Source: Epilithonimonas hispanica (GTDB taxonomy: Bacteria > Bacteroidota > Bacteroidia > Flavobacteriales > Weeksellaceae). Taken from it: a DNA stretch of 43,801 nt. The translations under genes were made by a program, and so were the position numbers. The notes under the pieces are model-generated. The model was given only the letters and a program-made list of their open reading frames with translations, was not told the origin of the DNA and searched no databases. Every line of letters starts with the position of its first letter. The stretch's first letter is position 1. This document shows positions 16,220 through 23,938 of this stretch, one piece after another. Where the stretch lies: contig NZ_QNUG01000031.1 of NCBI RefSeq assembly GCF_003385395.1, forward strand, positions 1-43,801. The letters run 5' to 3'.

Positions 16220-16310
16220 AGCATCGAAGTAACCCGCGTGAAATAATTCGAAATTGTGTAAGAAATGACCTTTAAGACTTCCATCATCAAACATTCAACA
16301 CTCATCAAAA

Positions 16311-17507
16311 ATGAACCATTTCATCTCCGTTTCCGAAGCTAAAAAAATAATAGAAACACAAATTTTCCGTACAGAAAAAGTGACGCTCCCAATTTTAGAT
16401 GCACAAGGTTCTTACACCTCAGAACCGATTTTTGCACCAATAGATGTTCCGTCTTTCGACAATTCTGCGATGGATGGTTACGGATTTCGATTTGAGGATT
16501 TGGAAGATTTTTCAGAATTAAAAGTCACTGAAATCATTCCTGCTGGGATTTCCAAAAACGATTTTATTTTGAGTAGAGGAGAAGCGGTGCGCATTTTTAC
16601 GGGAGCAAAAATTCCTAATGGTGTCGATACCGTGATTATGCAGGAAAAAACAAGCAGAATTGTCGACCGAATACAATTAAATGATGATGAAATTTCAAAA
16701 GAAAAAAATATTCGTTTGAAAGCTTCTCAAACCAAAATCGGAACAAAAATAATTGAAGAAAATACGTTGGTAAATCACGCAGTCATCGGGTTTTTAGCAG
16801 GATTTGGGATCGGAAAAATAGCCGTTCACAACAAATTAAAAATCGGATTTCTCTATACGGGAAATGAATTGGTGGAAATAGGGAAACCACTTCTGGAAGG
16901 GGAAATTTACAATTCTAACACCTACACGCTTCAATCGGCTTTGGCAGAAATTAATCATCAGTTTTCGTTCACTAATCACGTTGAAGATACGGAGGAAGCG
17001 ACTTTTTCTGCTATAAAAAAAGGCTTAGAAACGGTGGATGTTTTATTAATTACAGGCGGAATTTCTGTAGGAGATTATGATTATGTGAAACCCGCTTTGG
17101 AAAAAATAGGTGTTTCAGAATTATTTTACAAAATCAAACAAAAACCCGGAAAACCTTTGTATTTCGGAAAAGTTGAAGAGAAATTTGTTTTTGCGTTGCC
17201 CGGAAATCCAGCTTCTGTTTTTTCCTGCTATCATCAATATGTGAAGCCGTTTTTGCTCGGTTGCATTGGACGAAAAGAGTTTGATGAAGAACAAGATTTG
17301 GGCATTTCAGAATCTTTTGCAAAGAAAAAAAACAAAGAGCAAACCCAGTTTCTGAAAGCTTTTTACGCAAAAGGAAAAGTACAAATTCTCAATGCGCAGG
17401 AATCTTATAAAATGGATTCTGTAGCACAAGCCAACTGTCTGGTGGAATTTGCTGAAGGCGAAACAGAAATCAACATCGGAGAAAAAGTCAAAATATGGAA
17501 AGTCTGA
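16311..17507 (+). CDS. moeA: Molybdopterin molybdotransferase MoeA
   Basis: The 398-residue protein inserts molybdate into adenylated molybdopterin to make Mo-cofactor. Family signatures in order are VPSFDNSAMDGYGF (residues about 46-59), RIFTGAKIPNGVDTVIMQE, the MogA-like fold with GFLYTGNELVEIG and ITGGISVGDYDYVKPAL, and KPGKPLYFG with ALPGNPASVF. The length is that of standard MoeA. The end overlaps the start of the ModE-like gene by 13 bp, so the two are co-translated. It works with the Mog domain fused to MoaC further down the same run. Confidence 0.95.
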   Translation: MNHFISVSEAKKIIETQIFRTEKVTLPILDAQGSYTSEPIFAPIDVPSFDNSAMDGYGFRFEDLEDFSELKVTEIIPAGISKNDFILSRGEAVRIFTGAKIPNGVDTVIMQEKTSRIVDRIQLNDDEISKEKNIRLKASQTKIGTKIIEENTLVNHAVIGFLAGFGIGKIAVHNKLKIGFLYTGNELVEIGKPLLEGEIYNSNTYTLQSALAEINHQFSFTNHVEDTEEATFSAIKKGLETVDVLLITGGISVGDYDYVKPALEKIGVSELFYKIKQKPGKPLYFGKVEEKFVFALPGNPASVFSCYHQYVKPFLLGCIGRKEFDEEQDLGISESFAKKKNKEQTQFLKAFYAKGKVQILNAQESYKMDSVAQANCLVEFAEGETEINIGEKVKIWKV

Positions 17508-17836
17508 AAATCAAAGGCAGAATCTGGATTGAAACCGAATCCGGACTGAAAATCGGCATCGGAAGAGCTAGGCTTTTGGAGCAAATCGATGAGTTGGGTT
17601 CCATCACAGAAGCGTCAAAAATTTTGAAAATTCCGTATCGAAAAGCGTGGGGAATTGTGCGGGACATCAACGCCAATTCGTCCAAAGAAATCGTCATCAA
17701 AGAAGCGGGCGGGAAATCCGGCGGAAAAAGTTCACTCACAATATACGGAAAAAAAATTGTAAAAAAATTCAAAACAGCCGAGGAATGTTTTATGAAATTT
17801 TCTGAAGATGAGATGTTTGATGTTCCAAAATTTTAA
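17495..17836 (+). CDS. ModE-type molybdate regulator, DNA-binding domain only
   Basis: The 113-residue protein is a winged-helix domain of the ModE N-terminal type. It has RARLLEQIDELGSITEASKI as the helix-turn-helix entry, PYRKAWGIVRDINA as the recognition helix, and a GGKSGGKSSLT wing. Full ModE proteins carry C-terminal TOBE domains that bind molybdate; none is present here, so molybdate sensing must be lost or done otherwise. It overlaps moeA by 13 bp. A likely target is the modABC promoter, where an inverted repeat CCTTATC-N9-GATAAGG overlaps the -7 box, but that link is inference. Confidence 0.8.
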   Translation: MESLKIKGRIWIETESGLKIGIGRARLLEQIDELGSITEASKILKIPYRKAWGIVRDINANSSKEIVIKEAGGKSGGKSSLTIYGKKIVKKFKTAEECFMKFSEDEMFDVPKF

Positions 17837-17849
17837 ATAAAATAAAAAA

Positions 17850-18419
17850 ATGCAAGCCATCATTTTAGCAGGAGGCAAAAGCTCCAGAATGGGACAAGAT
17901 AAAGCCTCGATGATTTTGGGCGGAAAAACCGTGATACAGCACGTTATCGATAATTTGTTTTTTGTTTTTGATGAGATTTTTATTTCAGGAAATCATAATA
18001 ATTATCCAATTTCGAAGGGTATTATTAAAGATGTTACGACACAAAAAGGTCCCATTGGTGGAATTCGCTCCGCCTTAGAATTTTGCCAGGAAGATATTTT
18101 TGTTTGCAGTTGCGATATGCCCTTCGTTTCTTCAGATTTAATTAAAAATATTCTTCAAAAAAAAATAGAAAACAGAATCAATGTCGTGCGTTTTGGCGAA
18201 AAATTGTATCCGGTTTTAGGCATTTATCCTTTTTCTATTCTTACAGATTTAAAGAAAACCATCGAAAGCGGAAACCTCAGAATGATTAGCTTTCTGGAAC
18301 AACAAAACGCTCATTACATCGATTTAGAAGACAGTTTTGAGCATCAGCTTTTAAATATAAATACGCCGGAAAACTTCCGGAATGCAGAAATTATATTCAA
18401 CAACAATTTATACAAATGA
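17850..18419 (+). CDS. mobA: Molybdenum cofactor guanylyltransferase MobA
   Basis: The 189-residue protein has the nucleotidyltransferase start AIILAGGKSSRMGQDKA (residues 3-19), a TQKGPIGGIRSAL loop and the metal-binding CDMPF segment. It transfers GMP from GTP to Mo-cofactor, producing the bis-MGD form that the Nas-type reductase needs. This fits its presence in the nitrate-reductase run. Its stop overlaps the start of the TonB-receptor remnant by four bases (ATGA), so that receptor gene was once translationally coupled to it. Confidence 0.92.
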   Translation: MQAIILAGGKSSRMGQDKASMILGGKTVIQHVIDNLFFVFDEIFISGNHNNYPISKGIIKDVTTQKGPIGGIRSALEFCQEDIFVCSCDMPFVSSDLIKNILQKKIENRINVVRFGEKLYPVLGIYPFSILTDLKKTIESGNLRMISFLEQQNAHYIDLEDSFEHQLLNINTPENFRNAEIIFNNNLYK

Positions 18420-19357
18420 ATAAGAATTATGCAGTGGCAGGAGCAATTCTGCTATCATTAAACGTGTTCGCACAGGAAAAAACTAAGGTGGATTCCTTAA
18501 ATAATTATTACGAAATCCAGGAAGTAAATATCTTGGGAGAAGAAAAAAATGAAGGCCCAATTCACAAGATTGATGCGCAGTTGATTAAGGATTTTAATAA
18601 AACGAATGTTGTAGATGCAGTCAATCTTTTACCCGGAGTGAGTATTACGCAAATAGGTGCTAGAAATGAGGGAAGTATTTTGGTAAGGGGATTCAACTCG
18701 CTAAGAACGCCTGTTTTTTTTGATGGAATTCCTATTTATACGCCTTACCATGGCAATTTTGATTTGAGCCGTTTTACGACTTTTGATATTAATAGTATTT
18801 CTGTGGAAAAAGGTTTGGTTTCTGTACAATATGAGCCAAGTACGATGGGTGGAGCTGTGAACATCGTCTCCAAAAAACCTATCAAAGCTTTGGATAGTGA
18901 TGGTCAATCGGGCGTTGGTTTTGCGGACGAACGGGTGTGAATTCTTATTTCACGGCGCTCAACATCGGATCCAGACAAGATAAATTTTACATTATGGGTT
19001 CTGCTTCTTTTTTGAACGTTGATAATTATCTAAGTTCAAGAAAATTTGACAGAACTCCGCTACAACCTTCATTGGAAAGGGTAAATTTTAAATTTATGGA
19101 TGTGAGATTGAGTGCGAAATTCGGTTACACGCCAAACAAAACAGACGAGTATTCATTCAGTATTATTTCCCAAAATGCGGATAAAGACATCGCCTCCGCA
19201 ATTTACCTTGGTTAATGCAAAATTATCGGTAAATATTGTCAAAGGAGTCAACTTCGATTTGGGTGTTAGAAATTTATTTGACAAAAATTATTACCTTTCT
19301 TACGGCTATCCAAAAGAGGGCAGAAACTTCATCACAGCAGTGAATTATCATTTTTAA
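18416..19357 (+). pseudogene. TonB-dependent outer-membrane receptor, deleted and frameshifted
   Basis: Three pieces in different frames form one degraded receptor. Piece 1 (18416-18940) has a signal peptide ending VFAQ, then the plug domain (VVDAVNLLPGVSI, GSILVRGFNS, TPVFFDGIPIYTPYHG, MGGAVNIVSKKP). Piece 2 (18937-19215) encodes early barrel strands (NSYFTALNIGSRQDKFYI). Piece 3 (about 19202-19357) is the barrel end (FTLVNAKLSV, GVRNLFDKNYYLSYGYPKEG, ending NYHF). Only about 310 codons remain where such receptors usually have 650 or more, so a large part of the barrel is deleted near 19200. Position between mobA and moaD suggests that the intact ancestor imported a molybdenum-related or siderophore-like compound; that is inference. 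Confidence 0.88.
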
Positions 19358-19368
19358 ATTTAATTAAA

Positions 19369-19602
19369 ATGAAACTAAAAATATTTGGAAAACTGACCGA
19401 TATTTTCAACGGAAACGAATACGATTTGGATTCTGAAAACGTAAAGTCTGTTTCAGAATTAAAAGTAAAACTCTTCGAAAAATTCCCAGAATTGAAAGAA
19501 TCAACTTTTTTAATTATCGTAAACGGCGTGAAAGCAAACGATAGCAAAATCATTTCCATACCATCAGAAATTGCTTTGTTACCGCCATATTCGGGAGGTT
19601 AA
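19369..19602 (+). CDS. moaD: Molybdopterin synthase sulfur-carrier subunit MoaD
   Basis: The 77-residue ubiquitin-like protein ends in the required Gly-Gly (LPPYSGG). Its C-terminal Gly is adenylated by MoeB and converted to a thiocarboxylate that donates sulfur to precursor Z. It shows the beta-grasp pattern (KLKIFGKLTDIF, SELKVKLFEKFPEL, FLIIVNGVKAND). It lies 11 bp after the TonB remnant and 14 bp before moeB, and its partner moaE is two genes downstream. Confidence 0.92.
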   Translation: MKLKIFGKLTDIFNGNEYDLDSENVKSVSELKVKLFEKFPELKESTFLIIVNGVKANDSKIISIPSEIALLPPYSGG

Positions 19603-19616
19603 AATTTAAAATTAAG

Positions 19617-20708
19617 ATGAATTTAGAAAGATACAACAGACAAATCATCCTTCCGGATTTTGGGATTTCTTCGCAAGATAAATTGTTGAATTCTTCTGTG
19701 TTGGTGGTTGGTTCGGGAGGTTTGGGTTGTCCTGCGCTTCAGGTTTTGGTTTCTTCGGGAATTGGGAAAATCGGGATTGTAGATTTTGATGTGGTTGAAA
19801 TTCAAAATCTGCATCGCCAGTTTTTGTTTGATGAAAAAGATATTGGTTTCCCCAAAGTTATCGTTGCCGAAAAACATCTGAAAAACAGAAATTCCGAAGC
19901 CGAAATTGAAATTTTTAATGAGCGCATAACGACCGGAAATGTTATTCATTTAATTGAAAATTACGACATTATTGTAGATTGCACAGACAATTTTACAACC
20001 CGATATCTACTGAATGATGCTTGCTTTTTGATGAAAAAACCTTTGGTCTATGCATCGATTTTTCGGGATGAAGGTCAGATTTCGGTTTTTAATGTGGAAA
20101 AGGAAAATCAAGTGACCAATTATCGTGACCTTTTCCCGATTCCGCCCAATCAAAATGAAGTTCCGACTTGTAATGAGGCGGGAGTTTTGCCGTCGCATTC
20201 GGCTGTTATCGGGACTTTTCAGGCGAATGAAGTCATCAAATTAATAACCGGCTCTCCCGAAACTCTAATTCACCAATTATTGATTTTTAATACCAAAAAT
20301 TATCAATCAATGACAATTAATTTTAATGAAAATCAAGAAAAATCGGGACCAAAAACTATTGAAGAATTTCAAAACTTTGATTATAACGAGTTTTGTAATC
20401 TTAATAAAAATGATGAAATAAATTCGTTTTCAGAGCTTCAATTGTTTTTAAATCAAGAGGATAGCATTTTGATTGATGTGAGAGAAGCCGATGAGCAACC
20501 GAGAATTTTATCATTAAAAATCTTAGAATTTCCTTTAGTTTCATTAGAAGAAAATTTAAATCAATTCAATTCCTATAAAAATCTCTGTTTCGTTTGCGCA
20601 TCAGGAATCCGAAGCAAAAAAGCATTAGAAATCGCAAAAAATCATTTTCCGGAAAAGGAAATCAAGCATTTTCCAGCCGGAGCAAAATCAATTTTAAGTA
20701 GCTGTTAG
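19617..20708 (+). CDS. moeB: MoaD adenylyltransferase MoeB with C-terminal rhodanese domain
   Basis: The 363-residue protein has an E1-like ThiF/MoeB domain (ERYNRQIILPDFG, LVVGSGGLGCPALQ nucleotide loop, DFDVVEIQNLHRQFLF, DCTDNFTTRYLLND) and a rhodanese domain (about 280-363) with ILIDVREADE and the active-site loop CASGIRS. It adenylates MoaD and could also supply the sulfur itself. One oddity is that the second zinc pair is reduced to PTCNEAGV, and the first CxxC of MoeB is replaced by NYRDLFP, so the structural zinc is probably missing. The catalytic Asp and Arg regions look intact. Confidence 0.9.
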   Translation: MNLERYNRQIILPDFGISSQDKLLNSSVLVVGSGGLGCPALQVLVSSGIGKIGIVDFDVVEIQNLHRQFLFDEKDIGFPKVIVAEKHLKNRNSEAEIEIFNERITTGNVIHLIENYDIIVDCTDNFTTRYLLNDACFLMKKPLVYASIFRDEGQISVFNVEKENQVTNYRDLFPIPPNQNEVPTCNEAGVLPSHSAVIGTFQANEVIKLITGSPETLIHQLLIFNTKNYQSMTINFNENQEKSGPKTIEEFQNFDYNEFCNLNKNDEINSFSELQLFLNQEDSILIDVREADEQPRILSLKILEFPLVSLEENLNQFNSYKNLCFVCASGIRSKKALEIAKNHFPEKEIKHFPAGAKSILSSC

Positions 20709-20788
20709 CAAGTAGTTTTAATTATCGGCATTAAAATCAGAATTATAAAATTCAAAAATATATTATTAAATTATCGAAAGAAATTATA

Positions 20789-21226
20789 ATGAAAAAAATT
20801 AAAAATATTTTTATTGAAGGTCCCATCAATCCAGCATTTGTTGCGGAAAGTATCACCAAACACACGGTGAAAACCAACATTGGCGGACACAGTATTTTCC
20901 TTGGTCAGATTCGTGAAGATGCGATTGATGACAAAAAAGTTCAGGCGATAGATTTTACAACTTACGAAGAAATGGCGCTCGAAAAAGCCCATGAAATCCG
21001 TGAAGAGATCATCACAAAATATGGGTTGACCTGCGCCCATATTTACCATTCCTTGGGAAAAATTAAGGTTGGGGAAATTTGTCTTTTCGTTTTCACTTCT
21101 GCGCCACATCGGAAAGAAGCCATCAATGCTTGCGACGAAATGGTGGATAGAATTAAGAGAGAAATTCCGCTTTGGGGAAAGGAAATTTTTGAAGACGATT
21201 CGCATTCTTGGAAAGAAAATAAGTAA
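20789..21226 (+). CDS. moaE: Molybdopterin synthase catalytic subunit MoaE
   Basis: The 145-residue protein carries the MoaE signatures GGHSIFLGQIRED, YEEMALEKA, AHIYHSLGKIKVGE and SAPHRKEAINACDEMVDRIK, ending with the catalytic PLWGKE Lys. With MoaD it converts cyclic pyranopterin monophosphate to molybdopterin. It is separated from moeB by an 80-bp AT-rich gap and from moaC-mog by 57 bp, with no clear separate promoter, so it is likely part of the same transcript. Confidence 0.94.
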   Translation: MKKIKNIFIEGPINPAFVAESITKHTVKTNIGGHSIFLGQIREDAIDDKKVQAIDFTTYEEMALEKAHEIREEIITKYGLTCAHIYHSLGKIKVGEICLFVFTSAPHRKEAINACDEMVDRIKREIPLWGKEIFEDDSHSWKENK

Positions 21227-21283
21227 TTTTTTTCAATTTATATTTTTATCAAATTCATTAAAATAATTTAAAAATAGTAGATA

Positions 21284-22189
21284 ATGGTTAATATTACTCA
21301 TAAAAATAACACACTCAGAAAAGCAATTGCTGAAGCCGTTCTCAGCGTGAGTTCGCAGGAAACAATCGATGCGATTGTGAACAACAAAGTTCCTAAAGGA
21401 AATGTTTTCGAAATGTCAAAAACAGCTGGATTATTCGGAGCGAAAAAAACCAGCGACATCATTCCCGATTGTCATCCGCTTCCGATAGAATTCACATCGA
21501 TTCAGTTTGAAATTAAAGATTTGGATGTTCATATTACTTCAGAAATCCACACGATTTACAAAACCGGAGTAGAAGTGGAAGCGATGCATTCGGTTTCTGT
21601 TGTAGCTTTGACGATGTACGATATGTTGAAACCCATCGACAAAAATATCGAAATCAAAAACATCAGATTGATTGAAAAGAAAGGTGGGAAATCTGACCTC
21701 AAAGATTCTGGAGAAAGAATTAATGCTTCTGTGATTGTTTGCTCAGACAGTATTTTTGCCGGAAAAAAAGAAGATAAGGCAGGGAAAGCCATTATTTCAT
21801 CTTTAGAAAAGAATAGTGTAACAATAAACGATTATGTCATCATTCCTGATGAAATTTCTGAAATTCAAAACAAAATAAAATTTGACATCGAAAACGGAAT
21901 TTCATTAATTATGATTACCGGCGGAACCGGACTTTCAAAACGTGATGTCACTCCGGAAGCTGTACGACCGCTGTTGGACAGAGAAATTCCTGGCGTTGCC
22001 GAAGCCATCAGAAGTTACGGGCAATTGCGTACACCATATTCTATGCTTTCCAGAAGCGTTGCAGGAATGATTGGCGAGACTTTGGTCATCGCACTTCCCG
22101 GTTCTACAAAAGGCGCGGAAGAATCGATGGATGCAGTGTTTCCCGGGATTTTGCATATTTATAAAATTTTGAATGGTGGGAAGCATTAA
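21284..22189 (+). CDS. moaCB: Fused MoaC and MoaB/Mog protein
   Basis: In this 301-residue fusion, residues 1-150 are MoaC (cyclic pyranopterin monophosphate synthase: MSKTAGLFGAKKTSDIIPDC, GVEVEAMHSVSVVALTMYDM). Residues about 155-301 are a MoaB/Mog-type molybdopterin adenylyltransferase (ITGGTGLSKRDVTPEA, MLSRSVAGMIGETLVIALPGS). MoaC completes the MoaA reaction, and Mog activates molybdopterin for MoeA. The fusion brings an early and a late step together and is known in other Bacteroidota. It is the last gene of the cofactor run; the next promoter begins about 60 bp downstream. Confidence 0.93.
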   Translation: MVNITHKNNTLRKAIAEAVLSVSSQETIDAIVNNKVPKGNVFEMSKTAGLFGAKKTSDIIPDCHPLPIEFTSIQFEIKDLDVHITSEIHTIYKTGVEVEAMHSVSVVALTMYDMLKPIDKNIEIKNIRLIEKKGGKSDLKDSGERINASVIVCSDSIFAGKKEDKAGKAIISSLEKNSVTINDYVIIPDEISEIQNKIKFDIENGISLIMITGGTGLSKRDVTPEAVRPLLDREIPGVAEAIRSYGQLRTPYSMLSRSVAGMIGETLVIALPGSTKGAEESMDAVFPGILHIYKILNGGKH

Positions 22190-22211
22190 CTTGAACTGAT
22201 TAATATCAGAT

Positions 22212-22239
22212 TAATAAAATACTAAAACATCTTTTATTT
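22212..22239. promoter_or_regulatory. Palindromic operator of the hemerythrin-PAS gene
   Basis: TAATAAAATA-N8-TCTTTTATTT is an inverted repeat with 8 of 10 half-site positions paired. It ends 13 bp before the -7 box at 22253, the same spacing as at 9611-9638 and 23324-23351. Confidence 0.65.
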
Positions 22240-22252
22240 GAATTTCAAATCT

Positions 22253-22260
22253 TAAATTTG
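22253..22260 (+). promoter_or_regulatory. Promoter -7 box of the hemerythrin-PAS gene
   Basis: TAAATTTG matches TAnnTTTG. No TTG occurs at the -33 spacing; the palindrome occupies that region, which points to activator dependence. Confidence 0.6.
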
Positions 22261-22279
22261 TCAATCTAAAAAGGAACAG

Positions 22280-22305
22280 AGAAAACCAAAACACTTTGGT
22301 TTTCT
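22280..22305 (+). other. 5'-UTR hairpin of the hemerythrin-PAS mRNA
   Basis: AGAAAACCAAA pairs perfectly with TTTGGTTTTCT around an ACAC tetraloop, followed by TTATT. It lies about 15-40 nt into the predicted mRNA. It could stabilise the 5' end or act as a weak attenuator. Confidence 0.5.
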
Positions 22306-22353
22306 TTATTAAAATAAAAGACAAAAAGATATTAATATTTTATTAAAATTAGA

Positions 22354-23310
22354 ATGGATAAAAATCAATTGAAGGCGGGGCATCCAGTTCATACGTATTT
22401 GGTGGAAGAGGAGCTGATTATTTCTTTGTTAGAAGAACTTACCAATACAAATCCTAACGAAGAATTTCAGAAATTTTATAATCTGTTTAATCATTTAGCG
22501 ACGGTAGAAAGACGATTTGAAAGAAAAGAAAATCAGCTGTTTCCGTTTTTAGAACAAAAAGGCTGGACAGGACCTTCCAGAAATATGTGGTCTTTCCACG
22601 ATACGATTCGGGATATTTTTAGAATTATCAGAAAGAATATTGATGAAAAAGATTTAGATTCCGCCAAACAAAATGTAGAATACGCTGGTCAGAATTTGAA
22701 AAACCTGATGGATGTTGAAAAACGGGTTTTGTTCCTAAATGCAATGGATATTCTTACAGACGAAGAATGGATAAAAATGCGTGAGGGCGAAGACGAAATC
22801 GGCTGGATGCTGAGCGAATCGCCTGCAAAATATCCCGAAGAAAGCCAGTATGTACATCCTTCGGAAGACACCACTATGAGAACTGACGTGGTTTATGATG
22901 AAAATGCATCACATTTTGACGAAGGTTATATGACGATTGAGCAAGTCAATCTTTTGTTTAGAACTTTGCCACTCGATTTGACCTATGTTGATGAAAATGA
23001 CCGGGTTATTTTCTATAACCGAGGCGAAGAGCGCGTTTTCCCGAGAAGTGCAGGAATCATCGGTAGAGAAGTGCGTTTTTGCCATCCACCGAAAAGTGTA
23101 GATACCGTTTTGAAAATTTTGGAAGAATTTCGAAAAGGCACACAGAATGAAGCTTCGTTTTGGTTCAATTATCGGGATAAACTGATTTATGTGAGATATT
23201 TTGCAGTTCGGGATTCCGAAAAAAATTATCGAGGGGTGATTGAGATGTCTCAGGATATTTCCGAAACCAAAAAAATTGAAGGCGAAAGAAGACTTTTGGA
23301 GTGGGAGTGA
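22354..23310 (+). CDS. Hemerythrin HHE domain plus PAS domain protein (DUF438-like)
   Basis: The 318-residue protein has an N-terminal four-helix hemerythrin-like region (GHPVHTYLVEEE, HLATVERRFERKENQLFPFLE, WSFHDTIRDIF), which should hold a non-haem di-iron site. A C-terminal PAS domain (about 195-310) carries LPLDLTYVDENDRVIFYNRG, FCHPPKSVD and VIEMSQDISETKKIEG. This architecture matches DUF438/PAS proteins, proposed sensors or scavengers of NO or O2. It has no output domain, so a direct signalling role is unclear. Its promoter carries the palindrome shared with the nitrate-reductase and Rrf2 promoters, and an NsrR-like gene lies immediately downstream. Confidence 0.85.
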   Translation: MDKNQLKAGHPVHTYLVEEELIISLLEELTNTNPNEEFQKFYNLFNHLATVERRFERKENQLFPFLEQKGWTGPSRNMWSFHDTIRDIFRIIRKNIDEKDLDSAKQNVEYAGQNLKNLMDVEKRVLFLNAMDILTDEEWIKMREGEDEIGWMLSESPAKYPEESQYVHPSEDTTMRTDVVYDENASHFDEGYMTIEQVNLLFRTLPLDLTYVDENDRVIFYNRGEERVFPRSAGIIGREVRFCHPPKSVDTVLKILEEFRKGTQNEASFWFNYRDKLIYVRYFAVRDSEKNYRGVIEMSQDISETKKIEGERRLLEWE

Positions 23311-23323
23311 TAATTGTCATTTA

Positions 23324-23351
23324 AAATAAAATACTAATTTGTCTTTTATTT
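23324..23351. promoter_or_regulatory. Palindromic operator of the rrf2 gene
   Basis: AAATAAAATA-N8-TCTTTTATTT pairs at 9 of 10 half-site positions. It ends 13 bp before the -7 box at 23365. It sits in front of an Rrf2 gene, so autoregulation by that protein is one option. Confidence 0.68.
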
Positions 23352-23364
23352 CAAATTAGATTTA

Positions 23365-23372
23365 TATCTTTG
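23365..23372 (+). promoter_or_regulatory. Promoter -7 box of the rrf2 gene
   Basis: TATCTTTG matches TAnnTTTG and lies 17 bp before the ATG. A TTG is not at the standard -33 spacing. Confidence 0.6.
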
Positions 23373-23389
23373 CTATATAAAAATAACAA

Positions 23390-23821
23390 ATGTTTTCTAA
23401 AACCTGCGAGTACGCCATCCGAGCTTTGATTTTCATCGCACAGAAGACCAAGGACGGAAGTAGAATAGGAATCAAAGATATTTCATCGGGGATAGATTCT
23501 CCGGAATATTTCATTGCGAAAATATTGCAGGATCTCAGCAGAAAGGGCTTTGTACAGTCAGCAAAAGGTCCGAACGGCGGTTTTTATATGGAAGGGAAAA
23601 ATCTTCAGCAATCTGTTGCAGATATTGTGAGAGAAATAGATGGAGACAAGCTTTTTACAGGTTGTGGTCTTGGTCTCAAAGAATGTTCAGAAGACCATCC
23701 TTGTCCTATTCATAACGATTTTAAGCATATTCGACAGGAAATAAAAGATATGCTGGAAAATTCTAAAATCGAAATGTTTGTCAAGAATTTAGATTTAAAA
23801 CTCACATTTCTAAAAAAATAA
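23390..23821 (+). CDS. Rrf2-family regulator, NsrR-like Fe-S protein
   Basis: The 143-residue protein has the Rrf2 winged helix (SKTCEYAIRALIFIA, IGIKDISSGIDSPEYFIAKI, KGPNGGFYM) and three Cys at 92, 99 and 105 (GCGLGLKECSEDHPCPIH) that bind an Fe-S cluster in NsrR and IscR relatives. NO damages this cluster and changes DNA binding. Its place among hemerythrin-PAS, nirK, ric and NO reductase strongly suggests an NO-responsive role. A second paralogue with identically spaced Cys is encoded at 36846-37283. The palindrome at its own promoter could be its binding site; this is not proven. Confidence 0.9.
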   Translation: MFSKTCEYAIRALIFIAQKTKDGSRIGIKDISSGIDSPEYFIAKILQDLSRKGFVQSAKGPNGGFYMEGKNLQQSVADIVREIDGDKLFTGCGLGLKECSEDHPCPIHNDFKHIRQEIKDMLENSKIEMFVKNLDLKLTFLKK

Positions 23822-23891
23822 AATCAATATTATTGAATTAAAATATTTGAAAACAATAAAATTTCATTAAAATATAATACCTTTATTACAA

Positions 23892-23899
23892 TATTTTTG
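23892..23899 (+). promoter_or_regulatory. Promoter -7 box of nirK
   Basis: TATTTTTG matches TAnnTTTG and lies 39 bp before the nirK ATG at 23939. There is no TTG at -33 spacing and no copy of the shared palindrome, so control may differ from the neighbouring genes. Confidence 0.5.
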
Positions 23900-23938
23900 A
23901 AATTAAAACCAACTATAAATCGTAAAAATTCTGAAAAA

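Noticed and set aside
23851-23878. A copy of the shared palindrome at nirK
   Set aside because: At the expected distance from the nirK -7 box the sequence does not form the half-site pair, so no operator is claimed there.
23897-23938. TTG start at 23897 for nirK
   Set aside because: It lies within the -7 box, and the extra residues would bury the clear lipoprotein signal that begins at ATG 23939.
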